Assembly: GCF_004770745.1 (NCBI RefSeq)
Contig: NZ_RQGD01000022.1
Location: forward strand, 124,001-188,000
Direction: 5' to 3'
DNA: 64,000 bases
Source of the DNA: Leptospira ognonensis
GTDB taxonomy: Bacteria; Spirochaetota; Leptospiria; Leptospirales; Leptospiraceae
Both the position numbers and the translations under genes were made by a program. Under the pieces are notes generated by a model. It did no database searches. It worked only from the letters and a program-made list of their open reading frames with translations, and was not told where the DNA came from. Below, piece after piece: positions 44,522 to 52,424 of the stretch (its first letter is position 1; every line of letters starts with the position of its first letter).

Positions 44522-45454
44522 TCAATCGCTTCCCCACTCCATGGAAAAGGCAAAAGTCCAAGCTGCCTGATAGAGCCGGAAGTCCCGATCCCTCTGCAGA
44601 GGGTAGCGATAAGCAAGACTCAAGTTGTATTTTTCTGAGAAATTCCATGAAAAACCAGCGGAACCTTCCGTAAAAAACGATGGATTCACCTTGTCCTTGC
44701 TAGACGAATATTCGACACCGTTATAAGGGTTGCGATACAATATCCCTGAAAAGAGAGAAATTTGTGGCAGTAAGTAATAAGTCAAATAGGCAGAAGCGAT
44801 TCCTGTTTTTTTGTATTGGTAGGTTGGTTCTGGAGCTGCGGCGGAGGCCAATCTAAAATAATAAGGAACTCCGTCGTTGTCCTGAAGATTATTTGGCTGG
44901 GGACTCGTTAAAGGCTGGATCCCGCCCAGTTTCGTTACGAAGGACCATTTGTCATAAAGATAACCTAACTTGATAAAACCAGTTCCCGAATAATAATTTC
45001 CACCTGTAAATTTATCAGTGTCTGGACCAGATGGAAATCCGACCGACCCCTCAATGACAAAAAAATAAGGTTTATCTAAATCGAAAAATGGTTGGTATTT
45101 GAAACCAAGATATGTTTTCCCAACTCGTGCCGCATCTTCCCGATTTCGCTGTTGATAATAATTCCAAGGCACGGCAGCATTTAAGGAAAACCTGCCACCG
45201 TAAAAATTCATTTCCGCGAAGGCTGTCGTTGTAAATAAATGACTATTTTCCCTCGTCGATTGGTAATAGTCCTGAGTTAACACCAGGTAGTTTGTAGGTT
45301 TCTCTCTTTTTCCAGTAAATGGATCTACAAATCTAGCAGTTGCCGTTGGAGCATCCGAAGAACCAGTGTGATGTGCTAAAAGCGCCTCGGAAAAAAAACA
45401 TAGGACAAAAATGGAACAAATCAGCGAGTAAATTTTATTGATATTAAATTTCAT
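44522..45454 (-). CDS. outer-membrane beta-barrel protein (transporter-like)
   Basis: A 310-residue protein with a signal peptide (1-27, ending LLAHH) and alternating aromatic/polar strands throughout (FTTTAFAEMNFYGG, YLGFKYQPFF, YNLSLAYRYPL), ending in a typical Phe/Trp-rich last strand FAFSMEWGSD. It resembles the barrel family often annotated as phenol-degradation MetA-like. It is the last gene of the MbnP/MbnH-like operon and overlaps the preceding lipoprotein gene by 4 bases, so a transport role for a metal or its ligand is possible but unproven. Confidence 0.72.
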   Translation of the reverse strand: MKFNINKIYSLICSIFVLCFFSEALLAHHTGSSDAPTATARFVDPFTGKREKPTNYLVLTQDYYQSTRENSHLFTTTAFAEMNFYGGRFSLNAAVPWNYYQQRNREDAARVGKTYLGFKYQPFFDLDKPYFFVIEGSVGFPSGPDTDKFTGGNYYSGTGFIKLGYLYDKWSFVTKLGGIQPLTSPQPNNLQDNDGVPYYFRLASAAAPEPTYQYKKTGIASAYLTYYLLPQISLFSGILYRNPYNGVEYSSSKDKVNPSFFTEGSAGFSWNFSEKYNLSLAYRYPLQRDRDFRLYQAAWTFAFSMEWGSD

Positions 45455-46383
45455 CTTTCTACTCCCGGAGTACAGCTAGGGAAACTAAAAACGAGATCTT
45501 CTGTTTTCATATTTTTAGAAAGATTGATTAATAGATCCGTATTCGAGATCGAAGCGATAATAAATTCTGATCCTGATTTTATAAATAAATTTTGTAAAAA
45601 GCTTACAGATGTGCCATTCTCCGCATAATCTCGAAATAAATTTGAATACTGTATCCCAATATTAATTGGCTTAGTTCGGGATGTATCAACTTTCAATTTA
45701 CACTTTGGTTTCAGACTTATCGAGTCACGACTCATCAAAATTTTAACAGACTTTGTAATCCCACTTCGCGTGATATCGACATTTAGATAAATGGCTTCCC
45801 ATCCGATAGTTGCCAATGATATGACACCCGTTGGTGAATCAGGTATTCGTTTTGTAAAGGAAGATGTAAACGAAGCCCCCGTTTCATTCGTAGAATTATA
45901 TTTTGTAATGTTTGTTTCCGTCCCAGAATTCAGAAAAACATAGTTCCTTCCGTAAATATCGGTCGCTGGCAAGTCAAGGGGTACTGTAAAGGGAGTATGT
46001 GTTCGCGTTCCAGCACCGTCTTCATTCAATGCGTTTAAGTTGTCGTTCGACTTTACATCAAAGACACCGAATACTTTTTCAGTCGGGTTGATTCTATAAT
46101 ATCCAGAGTCCCATTGGATATAACTATCGCTAGCAACTGAGATAGAATATGTATTTCCTGCTGAAGTAAATTCAATCCTGGAAATATCATCGTCACCTTG
46201 GTTATCGAAAACTTGAAGAGAGGTATTTAGACCTGTCGTAATTCCATCTCTCAAAATTAAAAGATTTTGGAGTGTTTTTAATTGTTCTTCATTGCTATTA
46301 CCGACCGAACCGAATGTACATTTCATCAAAAAAATCTGACAAAAAAGACAATATATAACTTTTATGATTTTATTTTTTGACAT
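45451..46383 (-). CDS. lipoprotein of unknown function in the MbnP/MbnH-like operon
   Basis: A 310-residue lipoprotein with a signal ending in IFLMKC (Cys22). The mature part is rich in Ser, Thr and Asn, with beta-strand-like segments and no recognised motif; two Cys near 243 and 304 could form a disulfide. The start overlaps the stop of the dihaem protein (TAATG) and its end overlaps the next barrel gene, so these proteins are made together. Confidence 0.7.
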   Translation of the reverse strand: MSKNKIIKVIYCLFCQIFLMKCTFGSVGNSNEEQLKTLQNLLILRDGITTGLNTSLQVFDNQGDDDISRIEFTSAGNTYSISVASDSYIQWDSGYYRINPTEKVFGVFDVKSNDNLNALNEDGAGTRTHTPFTVPLDLPATDIYGRNYVFLNSGTETNITKYNSTNETGASFTSSFTKRIPDSPTGVISLATIGWEAIYLNVDITRSGITKSVKILMSRDSISLKPKCKLKVDTSRTKPINIGIQYSNLFRDYAENGTSVSFLQNLFIKSGSEFIIASISNTDLLINLSKNMKTEDLVFSFPSCTPGVER

Positions 46384-47576
46384 TATCGAAACGGATCAGC
46401 TTGGGCAGAGTTGTTAATAAAATCCGAGTCGGTTAAGCTCAGAAGAAATGCAATCAAGTCGGTACGCTCTTGAGCGGTTAGGGTGAATGGCCTTATTAAA
46501 GTTGAATCTTTTGCTGGATGAGACTTTCCACCACTTTCATAATGTGCGACAACCTTTGAGAGCGCATTGACTGCACACTCACGAATCGATTTGCCTGGTG
46601 TAATACTAGGGTTTTCAGAATCATCACACATGAAAGAACCGTCATGCATATAGGGGAAAGTAAGTTCGATATTTCGCAAGGAAGGTGCTCTAAACTTTCC
46701 CTGATCATTAGTATTTAAAGTTACTTCATATAATCCTTGCTTAACGGCAGGCAAAACATCATATTCCGCTTTGGATTTGATTCCGTTATTGTGATAAAAA
46801 ATGTCTTCTGAGGTAGAGCGATTATGAAAACTCGTATCAGTATAATTAAATCCACCATGACAATGAAAACATTCTGCTGTTTCACCATTGAAAACACGAA
46901 AGCCACGTATTTGAGATGCGTTTAATGCACTCGAATCCCCCTGTAAGGCGTATTTATCAGCGGGCGCATTTCCTGTGAGTAAGGATCTTTGAAAACTCGC
47001 AAGCGCGAACCGAACATTTTGTTCAGTAGCTGTAGTATTACCGAATGCAGCTGAAAATAAATTTTGGTAGGTCGCATTCGAATTAAGACGATCTATATAA
47101 TCATAATTTGAAAGTCCAAGCTCTATCGGGTTATCACCAAACATAGGGGCTCGTGCTTGTAATTCCAATGTCTTAAGTCTAGGATTTGCCCAAGTGAGTG
47201 CCGTGTGGTAAGCCGCATTGCCTAGGTTCTGTGCATTTCGGGGGTGAGCTTGCCCTGTAATACCGATCCCAAAAGACCTTCCGTCAGTAAAAGCTAATTC
47301 TTGTTTGTGGCAACCTGCACAAGCAAGCGTTCGATCTTGAGAGAGTGTTTTATCATAAAATAGCCTTCTTCCTAAATCAACTTTTGCTTGTGACATGGGA
47401 TTTTCGGAAGGAACGGAGGGCGTTGGAAATCCAGTTGGAAGTGACCAAGTATATTGAGAATTAGATAATAAACCAAGTGCGAGAAAAATTTCTGACTGCT
47501 TGTCTTTTTTTTGAGGCAGTATGACAGAACAACTTTCAAAAATGAGAATTAATAGCGCTGGAATGAGAAGTTTCAT
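46383..47576 (-). CDS. dihaem cytochrome c peroxidase/MauG-family protein (MbnH-like)
   Basis: A 397-residue periplasmic dihaem protein. The signal ends in IFESC (Cys16), a probable lipobox. Two haem-c sites are CAGCH (86-90) and CFHCH (236-240). GKFRAPSLRNIELTFPYMHDGS is the family segment that carries the axial ligand of the second haem. MauG and MbnH enzymes use bis-Fe(IV) chemistry on tryptophan; bacterial peroxidases reduce H2O2. Position directly downstream of an MbnP-like gene (52-base gap) favours the MbnH type, which oxidises MbnP tryptophan to kynurenine for copper binding. Which activity applies cannot be settled without the structure-based axial ligand. Confidence 0.83.
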   Translation of the reverse strand: MKLLIPALLILIFESCSVILPQKKDKQSEIFLALGLLSNSQYTWSLPTGFPTPSVPSENPMSQAKVDLGRRLFYDKTLSQDRTLACAGCHKQELAFTDGRSFGIGITGQAHPRNAQNLGNAAYHTALTWANPRLKTLELQARAPMFGDNPIELGLSNYDYIDRLNSNATYQNLFSAAFGNTTATEQNVRFALASFQRSLLTGNAPADKYALQGDSSALNASQIRGFRVFNGETAECFHCHGGFNYTDTSFHNRSTSEDIFYHNNGIKSKAEYDVLPAVKQGLYEVTLNTNDQGKFRAPSLRNIELTFPYMHDGSFMCDDSENPSITPGKSIRECAVNALSKVVAHYESGGKSHPAKDSTLIRPFTLTAQERTDLIAFLLSLTDSDFINNSAQADPFR

Positions 47577-47587
47577 AATTTTGCTCC

Positions 47588-47613
47588 GAATGGAGAGCGA
47601 CCGCCCTCCATTC
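47588..47613 (-). repeat. intercistronic hairpin between MbnP-like and MbnH-like genes
   Basis: GAATGGAG (47588-47595) and CTCCATTC (47606-47613) are perfect inverted repeats; inner bases add further pairs to give about an 11-bp stem with a tetraloop-like end. No T-run follows. It could set the ratio of the two messages by stabilising the upstream one; this is inference. Confidence 0.65.
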
Positions 47614-47628
47614 TGTTAGATTACCAGT

Positions 47629-48558
47629 TTACGGTTTTAAATAGAAAGCTGATTGGGTTGTTAAAGTTTTACCATCAGCCTCATTGACCCCAACGTTATT
47701 CAATAGTTTCTTACAAGCAGCCGTCGCATTTCCTGACATACAAGTTAAGGAAGCACCGCCTGCAGCAACGTTAGTATTGGTTCCATTTACCAATGCCTTA
47801 ACATCTAGATAAACTGGCTTTGCCGTCGGAGACCAAGTTACAGCGCCAGTTGTTGTCACACGAACTGTTGGAATGTTCGGTAAGGAGCAACTTAGATTCG
47901 AAGTCACACCACTACCCGTACAAGTAACGCCACCAAGGTGAAATGTTCCTGTCGCTCCCACTCCGTCCGTAGTTTTCCATTCTAACTTTAGAAATTTATA
48001 CCCTGATGTCCAAGACCAATACATCGCCGTACTATTGAGTGGCGCCGATGCTGACGTTGCAGTCAAATTGTTCAATGCCGTTGGCACACCGACTTTAAAC
48101 TCAACGCCAATGTAGTTGCCGGCAGTTCCAAAACCTTTCAAGGAAGTATTTGTCGCAGTCGTTCCTCCTACACAATCACCAGTAGCATTCTCAAAATCAA
48201 GAAGTGCGACGGTTCCGTTTTGCCAAACTCCATCATTAGAAAGTGTAAAATCCGTAGTTGTGCCATCTGCTTTGACCAATTTTACATCATGAACATACAA
48301 TCTGGCATCCTTTAGGTAAAAATTTGAACTTTCGGAGATGTGTTTTTCGGAATGTCCGGCAACTAATTTATTACACTCGTATGAAGTTTCGGAACCAACG
48401 ACAAGCTGAAAGGGAATTTCCGTTACTGCACTACCACTCCCTGCTACAATTGCAAGGATGCTTAGAGATGAATTGTTATCTTCTTTCTTATTTGTCAATG
48501 GATTGCAAGCAGAAACGAAGAAGATTGATGAAGTTAGAATTAATAATATATTTTTCAT
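47629..48558 (-). CDS. MbnP-family copper-binding-type lipoprotein
   Basis: A 309-residue lipoprotein with lipobox FVSAC (Cys18). The MbnP pattern is clear: FYLKDARLYVHDVKLVKADG, VALLDFENATGDC, EFKVGVPTALNN, the Trp-rich core MYWSWTSGYKFLKLEW (179-194, Trp181 and Trp183) and FHLGGVTC. In methanotroph MbnP, a Trp is converted to kynurenine by MbnH and used in copper binding. In this copy, the His of the usual VGVPxxLNH motif reads Asn (ALNN), which may change the metal site. First of the MbnP-MbnH-lipoprotein-barrel genes. Confidence 0.82.
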   Translation of the reverse strand: MKNILLILTSSIFFVSACNPLTNKKEDNNSSLSILAIVAGSGSAVTEIPFQLVVGSETSYECNKLVAGHSEKHISESSNFYLKDARLYVHDVKLVKADGTTTDFTLSNDGVWQNGTVALLDFENATGDCVGGTTATNTSLKGFGTAGNYIGVEFKVGVPTALNNLTATSASAPLNSTAMYWSWTSGYKFLKLEWKTTDGVGATGTFHLGGVTCTGSGVTSNLSCSLPNIPTVRVTTTGAVTWSPTAKPVYLDVKALVNGTNTNVAAGGASLTCMSGNATAACKKLLNNVGVNEADGKTLTTQSAFYLKP

Positions 48559-48583
48559 ACTATACCTATATAGTTAATGTTAG

Positions 48584-48600
48584 TTGGAATTTTCTTCCAA
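48584..48600. promoter_or_regulatory. inverted repeat TTGGAA-N5-TTCCAA upstream of MbnP-like gene
   Basis: Perfect 6-bp arms with a 5-base spacer, about 26-42 bases upstream of the MbnP-like start, at the position of a -35 region. The same arms with an 8-base spacer occur before the porin gene at 56275-56298. Operator or hairpin; inference only. Confidence 0.45.
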
Positions 48601-48632
48601 GTTTTAGATTTAAATAAATCGAAAGAAAGGTG

Positions 48633-49088
48633 TTAGGTAAAGCGAGGCGGTTTAAGCAGTTTCCTACCCCATTCGTCCTGGATGCAAATCATGGATGATG
48701 GAATCGAAAATTGAAAAGATAGAATGAAAGCAAAAGTACTTTGTGAAAAATTCGAAATCCAAGCTTGGTAATAGATGGAAAGTCTTGCCAAAGAAGATTT
48801 TTTCTTTTTGCAGGAGCATGTATGGGCAACATTAGGCTCTGCCGAATGGCAATTTTCTTTCAATAGACTTTGATCAGAAGCTAGCGACATTGTTTTTTTG
48901 ATTTTTTGATGGGTTTTAAAAAGCCCATCTTCCGTGTTCGCATGGATTTCTTTTTTTGATCCGTGATTGCAATGACAGATCTTTGATGCAGCCTCTGCAC
49001 AAGCCCCTAGCAAACCACCGCCTAAAAATATGGCTTGGCTCAGTAGGATGACAAGTAATCCTGCAGAAAAACTTCGACGAAAATGCAT
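48633..49088 (-). CDS. Cys/His-rich secreted protein, likely metal-binding
   Basis: A 151-residue protein with a hydrophobic N-terminus (about 8-30) and clusters of potential metal ligands: ICHCNHGSKKEIH (38-49), then CHS and HTCSCKKK (80-96). The C-terminus ends in KPPRFT, a tail like those of DUF2946-type and other small proteins encoded next to metal transport genes. No catalytic motif is seen. It lies directly upstream of the MbnP-like gene on the same strand with a 74-base gap, and an FNR-like box is in its own leader, so it may be the first member of the metal-handling unit. Confidence 0.6.
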   Translation of the reverse strand: MHFRRSFSAGLLVILLSQAIFLGGGLLGACAEAASKICHCNHGSKKEIHANTEDGLFKTHQKIKKTMSLASDQSLLKENCHSAEPNVAHTCSCKKKKSSLARLSIYYQAWISNFSQSTFAFILSFQFSIPSSMICIQDEWGRKLLKPPRFT

Positions 49089-49146
49089 CTTTATTCATTA
49101 AGAGCATCCAAGGGCAAAAAATCCAGTCTATTTTTAGAGGGGATAC

Positions 49147-49160
49147 TTGATCTTCGTCAA
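49147..49160. promoter_or_regulatory. FNR/CRP-type box upstream of the Cys/His-rich gene
   Basis: TTGAT-CTTC-GTCAA (forward) equals TTGAC-GAAG-ATCAA (reverse), matching the FNR/DNR consensus TTGAT-N4-ATCAA at 9 of 10 positions. It lies about 59-72 bases before the ATG at 49088, with TAGACT (49125-49130) as a possible -10. It is inside an ACTTGA-N6-TCAAGT dyad. Confidence 0.45.
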
Positions 49161-49164
49161 GTGA

Positions 49165-50322
49165 TCAGTCGGTCAGAAGAGAGATAATTTTCTGATTTCC
49201 TAGCGACTTCGCAAGGTCAATCGGCGACTTTCCCCACTTGTCCTTTGTTTCATTATCAGCACCGGCCGCCAAAAGAAGTTTGATGAGTTCCATTTTTTCA
49301 TTTATGATCGCACTATGAAGTTTAGTAGAACCATAGGAATCTAACTTGTCTAAATCTTTTTCGATCGTTAACAAAGATTTAACTGCATCCCAATTTTCAT
49401 TAATAATGGCTAAGTCAAGTGCCGTTTTCCCTTTTTTATTTCGAATCTCAGCAGCCGGATTTTTTTGTATCAGAAAATCCAAAATTGACTGTCTGCCACC
49501 TACAACCGCGTGGTGAATGGCCGTATTGCCATCGTTATTCTGCAAATCAATATTGGCGCCCGCATTCAATAAAATATCAATGATTGTGGGTTTTTGTTTA
49601 TCTGAATCCACACCTGTGCCCATATGAATCATAGCGATCAATGCCGAACTTCCTTCGTTGTTTACTTGATCAACTGGTGCACCTGATTGGAGCAGGAATT
49701 TAAGTAAGTCGATGTTTTGGATAAAAACGGCATTCATCAAAGGCGTTATGCCAAATTTATTGACGGCCTGAATATTAGCACCTGCTTCGATTAAAAATTT
49801 AGCATTGTCCTTCATGATAAAATCGAGTTGGGCTGCGGAAATCAGAGGTGTCTCCGTATAAAAATCTATAGTTTCCAAATTAGCGCCCTTCTTTAGAAAA
49901 AGAGCAAAGATACCTTTGTCGATTTTTCTCGTCTTTGTTATATAATAATGAAAATGGCTTCTTTGCGAATCGTTACTTCCAAGCTTGAAGTTTGGATCTA
50001 CTCCCGCATCCAATAAAAATTGAATCACTTCTTTCTTATTAAAGTTGATAGCAACTCCAAGAGGCGTAGCTCCAGATTTCATAGTCGGATTTAAACTTGA
50101 GCCTTTTTTAATCAAAAAACTAGCAAGCTCTACATTTCCTAATTCTGCTGCATAATGGAGTAACGTATAACCATCGCTAGATCTAACAGAGTTTACATCA
50201 TAGCCTTTATTTACTTTTTCCATAATGGATTTTGGATCTCTCATTTTTGAAATGTCGAGATCGGCGCCATGAAGGTTTGAGATAAAAAATAAGAGCAAGA
50301 AATGTGAATAAATTTGTTTCAT
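49165..50322 (-). CDS. secreted ankyrin-repeat protein
   Basis: A 385-residue protein with a signal peptide (1-19) and about ten ankyrin repeats spanning residues 40-385, seen as repeated DxNGxTxLHxAxxxG and LLxxGAD blocks (DGYTLLHYAAELGNVE, GITPLMNAV, NDGNTAIHHAV). It should form an extended protein-binding solenoid in the periplasm or at the surface. It is monocistronic on the reverse strand, between the GNAT gene and the MbnP-like operon, without evident functional linkage. Confidence 0.85.
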   Translation of the reverse strand: MKQIYSHFLLLFFISNLHGADLDISKMRDPKSIMEKVNKGYDVNSVRSSDGYTLLHYAAELGNVELASFLIKKGSSLNPTMKSGATPLGVAINFNKKEVIQFLLDAGVDPNFKLGSNDSQRSHFHYYITKTRKIDKGIFALFLKKGANLETIDFYTETPLISAAQLDFIMKDNAKFLIEAGANIQAVNKFGITPLMNAVFIQNIDLLKFLLQSGAPVDQVNNEGSSALIAMIHMGTGVDSDKQKPTIIDILLNAGANIDLQNNDGNTAIHHAVVGGRQSILDFLIQKNPAAEIRNKKGKTALDLAIINENWDAVKSLLTIEKDLDKLDSYGSTKLHSAIINEKMELIKLLLAAGADNETKDKWGKSPIDLAKSLGNQKIISLLTD

Positions 50323-50370
50323 GTGAGCTCCCTTGACCAGAAACCAATTAGAACCGTTTTTTAACCAACG

Positions 50371-50826
50371 TCAAGTCGTATGATAAACCATTCTGAATCC
50401 ATTTTTATCTTTTGTATAATATCCTTTCAACTTGGACTCGATTTTGAATCCAAAACTTGAATAGAATTTTATGGCAGGGCTATCCTCTTCCACCTCCAAA
50501 GTAATCCGTTTTGTATTTTGATTCGCATATTTTTTGAATGCGCTTTCCAGAAGTGCCTTACCAATACCCTGACCCTGATAGGGAGAGCGGACGGCTAAGT
50601 TATAAATTCTTAAGTTATTTAGAATAGAATGATGGCGAATGAGGATTGTAATTTGTCCGATCGCATAGTTAGTATGATCTGTAGCAACCAAGATGCTCTT
50701 TTTGGCTAAAAGATATTTTAACTGTCTCGAATTAAAAGAAACATCAGAACTGAAACATTCCGATTCGATCAGAAGAAGTGCCTCAAGATCGCCAGAGACT
50801 CCTAAACGTATCCTGTAATTTTTCAT
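50371..50826 (-). CDS. GNAT family N-acetyltransferase
   Basis: A 151-residue RimI-like acetyltransferase. The acetyl-CoA loop SPYQGQGIGKALL is canonical (Q/RxxGxG/A), preceded by LAVR, and EEDSPAIKFYSSFGF is the usual final helix. It may acetylate a protein N-terminus or a small amine. ATG 50826 overlaps the preceding stop by 4 bases (ATGA) and is favoured over 50835. It is coupled to the DUF2156 protein, so the two probably act in one process. Confidence 0.85.
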   Translation of the reverse strand: MKNYRIRLGVSGDLEALLLIESECFSSDVSFNSRQLKYLLAKKSILVATDHTNYAIGQITILIRHHSILNNLRIYNLAVRSPYQGQGIGKALLESAFKKYANQNTKRITLEVEEDSPAIKFYSSFGFKIESKLKGYYTKDKNGFRMVYHTT

Positions 50827-51737
50827 ACCGCACAACTAGCACTCCATTTTGGCAGCATCGAAATAGGATGATAACTTCTTTTGGTCCAAGCAAGCGAAGG
50901 GACTCCCCAATCATCGCCTGCATTGCAAAATGTTGAATCTTTCCAATATCTTGCTAAGAATTCACTCCAAATAAACTCTGCCGATCCCTTAAAATTCCTA
51001 TCAGTTTTCTCAATGATGATATTACAAGTGTCATTGTTTAGGATTTCGCCAAAAGTGAAACCAGCCAATTTTCCATCGATATTTAAGGTCATCCCCGTCA
51101 GATTCAATTCCCGAAAATGATTTAATGCACGCAAGGTGGACTGGTAATCTGCATCTCTTTTTTTCTGTTGGTGAATCTCATTTTGAAAATTAGATTGGGG
51201 GTGCCACTTATCCAAAAGCTCGATACAATCACCTAATCTTGATATGTCGTAAGGTAAACATTCGACATCTGAATAGTTTTTTAAAAAAGAATTTCTGGCA
51301 TTGCGTTTGGATGCGTATCTGCTGCCTTTGAGATCAATAATGCTTTGTGTCTCATATATATAGTCACTATAAGGTTCATGAAGATTTAGATTTGGAATAA
51401 AACCCGATTCTTTCTCATCAACAAAATCGATGTTTATGATGGGCCAACCAAAGAGATGTGCTAATTTTTTGAAGGAGACAAAGGCTGATTTTTTATCCCC
51501 AGGCCCTCGTGGTACAAGTGGCACGTAGCTTTTCCCATTATTGGAAATTAATATCAAACAATCATTTTCAATTTTCCACCAGGTAGTATTGTCAACATCC
51601 CATATGAAGATTGAGGAAAAAGTGGAGCAAGAATGTTGTACTTCTTGGTTTAATAATAAAGGTTCCAATATGGATCTATGTTCCAAGGCTAATCGAACGA
51701 AACCTTCTTCCTTTAATTCATGACCTTCTGAGAGCAC
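50823..51737 (-). CDS. DUF2156 (phosphatidylglycerol lysyltransferase-like) protein
   Basis: A 304-residue protein with two GNAT-like halves, as in DUF2156 and the catalytic domain of MprF-type aminoacyl-lipid synthases. The hallmark segments are STFSSIFIWDVD at the N-terminus, KRNARNSFLKNY in the linker, and DGKLAGFTFGEI and FCNAGDDWGVPSLAWTKRSYHP at the C-terminus. No membrane domain is present, so an aminoacyl-tRNA or small substrate is possible. GTG 51737 has GGAGGTAGA upstream. It shares a 4-base overlap with the GNAT gene. Confidence 0.82.
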   Translation of the reverse strand: MLSEGHELKEEGFVRLALEHRSILEPLLLNQEVQHSCSTFSSIFIWDVDNTTWWKIENDCLILISNNGKSYVPLVPRGPGDKKSAFVSFKKLAHLFGWPIINIDFVDEKESGFIPNLNLHEPYSDYIYETQSIIDLKGSRYASKRNARNSFLKNYSDVECLPYDISRLGDCIELLDKWHPQSNFQNEIHQQKKRDADYQSTLRALNHFRELNLTGMTLNIDGKLAGFTFGEILNNDTCNIIIEKTDRNFKGSAEFIWSEFLARYWKDSTFCNAGDDWGVPSLAWTKRSYHPISMLPKWSASCAV

Positions 51738-52075
51738 TCTACCTCCAAAATTTGATCAATACTGCCCCTCTCAAACATGGAAAGTCGCAAAAAAGGCCAC
51801 CGTGCTGATTTAAATTGGGACGATGATATCCTATTATTTTACAATTTCCAATCTATTTTCTTTTTTTCTCAACTTACTTGCGAGGTCGGCATCACAACTT
51901 CGTACCGTGTATGATTTCGAATTCTTAAACGGAAAAGACTCTAAATCCCGACAGGAAACATGTGGATTTTAGTACAAATCCTTACTATTTCAATCTGTTC
52001 CGTCGGCTTTTTTCTGTGCACCGTGCCCTAGTTCGGAAAACATGGAGATAGTGACACCAAAATAGAAGGTGGATT
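51738..52075. other. intergenic region with possible small ORFs
   Basis: The 338-base gap between the divergent DUF2156 gene and the 108-residue gene has no RNA gene or repeat that I recognise. It holds a 23-codon hydrophobic frame at 51960-52031 with an AGGA ribosome site, and a 45-codon frame from 51776 with no SD. It must also contain the promoters for both flanking genes. Confidence 0.4.
51960..52031 (+). CDS. possible 23-residue hydrophobic micropeptide
   Basis: ATG 51960 follows ACAGGAAAC with suitable spacing and opens a frame of 23 residues that is almost wholly hydrophobic (MWILVQILTISICS...), ending at TAG 52029-52031. It would form a single membrane helix. It ends 44 bases before the next gene on the same strand. 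Without homology this is only a candidate. Confidence 0.3.
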   Translation: MWILVQILTISICSVGFFLCTVP

Positions 52076-52402
52076 ATGAAACGCACGGAACTTGAACGCA
52101 GAGAACGCGATCTGCGAAAAATGGAAAAGAAAAAAATCGTAAATGGAGAGAAGGAAAGCATGAGTGTCGGTGACTATATCGATGCCCTATTTGGCTTATT
52201 CCGTTACGACACCGAAGAGATTTTTAATGCATCAGATGATGAAAATGTATTAGAAGTACTCGAAAACATGAAAGGCGAACATCCTGAAAAACAATGGGAT
52301 GTGATTATCAGAAAAGCCGTAAACAAAACGAAAGTGAACCAGAAAGAGAAGGCGTATGAAGCGCTTAGAACTCTGGCAGGAGTAGAGGCTGGAGTTGCTT
52401 AG
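52076..52402 (+). CDS. small charged protein of unknown function
   Basis: A 108-residue soluble protein. The first 30 residues are strongly charged and helical (TELERRERDLRKMEKKK); the remainder, SVGDYIDALFGLFRYDTEEIF and an all-alpha tail, has no recognised motif. The ATG has AAGGTGG upstream. A terminator-like hairpin overlaps its last codons. Its function is not known; similar short proteins are common in Leptospira. Confidence 0.7.
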   Translation: MKRTELERRERDLRKMEKKKIVNGEKESMSVGDYIDALFGLFRYDTEEIFNASDDENVLEVLENMKGEHPEKQWDVIIRKAVNKTKVNQKEKAYEALRTLAGVEAGVA

Positions 52403-52420
52403 CAACTCCGCCATTTTGGT
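52391..52420 (+). terminator. terminator-like hairpin at the end of the 52076 gene
   Basis: GGAGTTGC-TTA-GCAACTCC is a perfect 8-bp stem with a 3-base loop spanning the stop codon, followed by GCC and T-rich sequence (ATTTTGGTTT). The T-run is interrupted, so efficiency is uncertain. Confidence 0.5.
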
Positions 52421-52424
52421 TTAA

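Noticed and set aside
51776..51913. 45-codon frame in the DUF2156/52076 gap
   Set aside because: No SD, no motif, and polar/hydrophobic composition without pattern.
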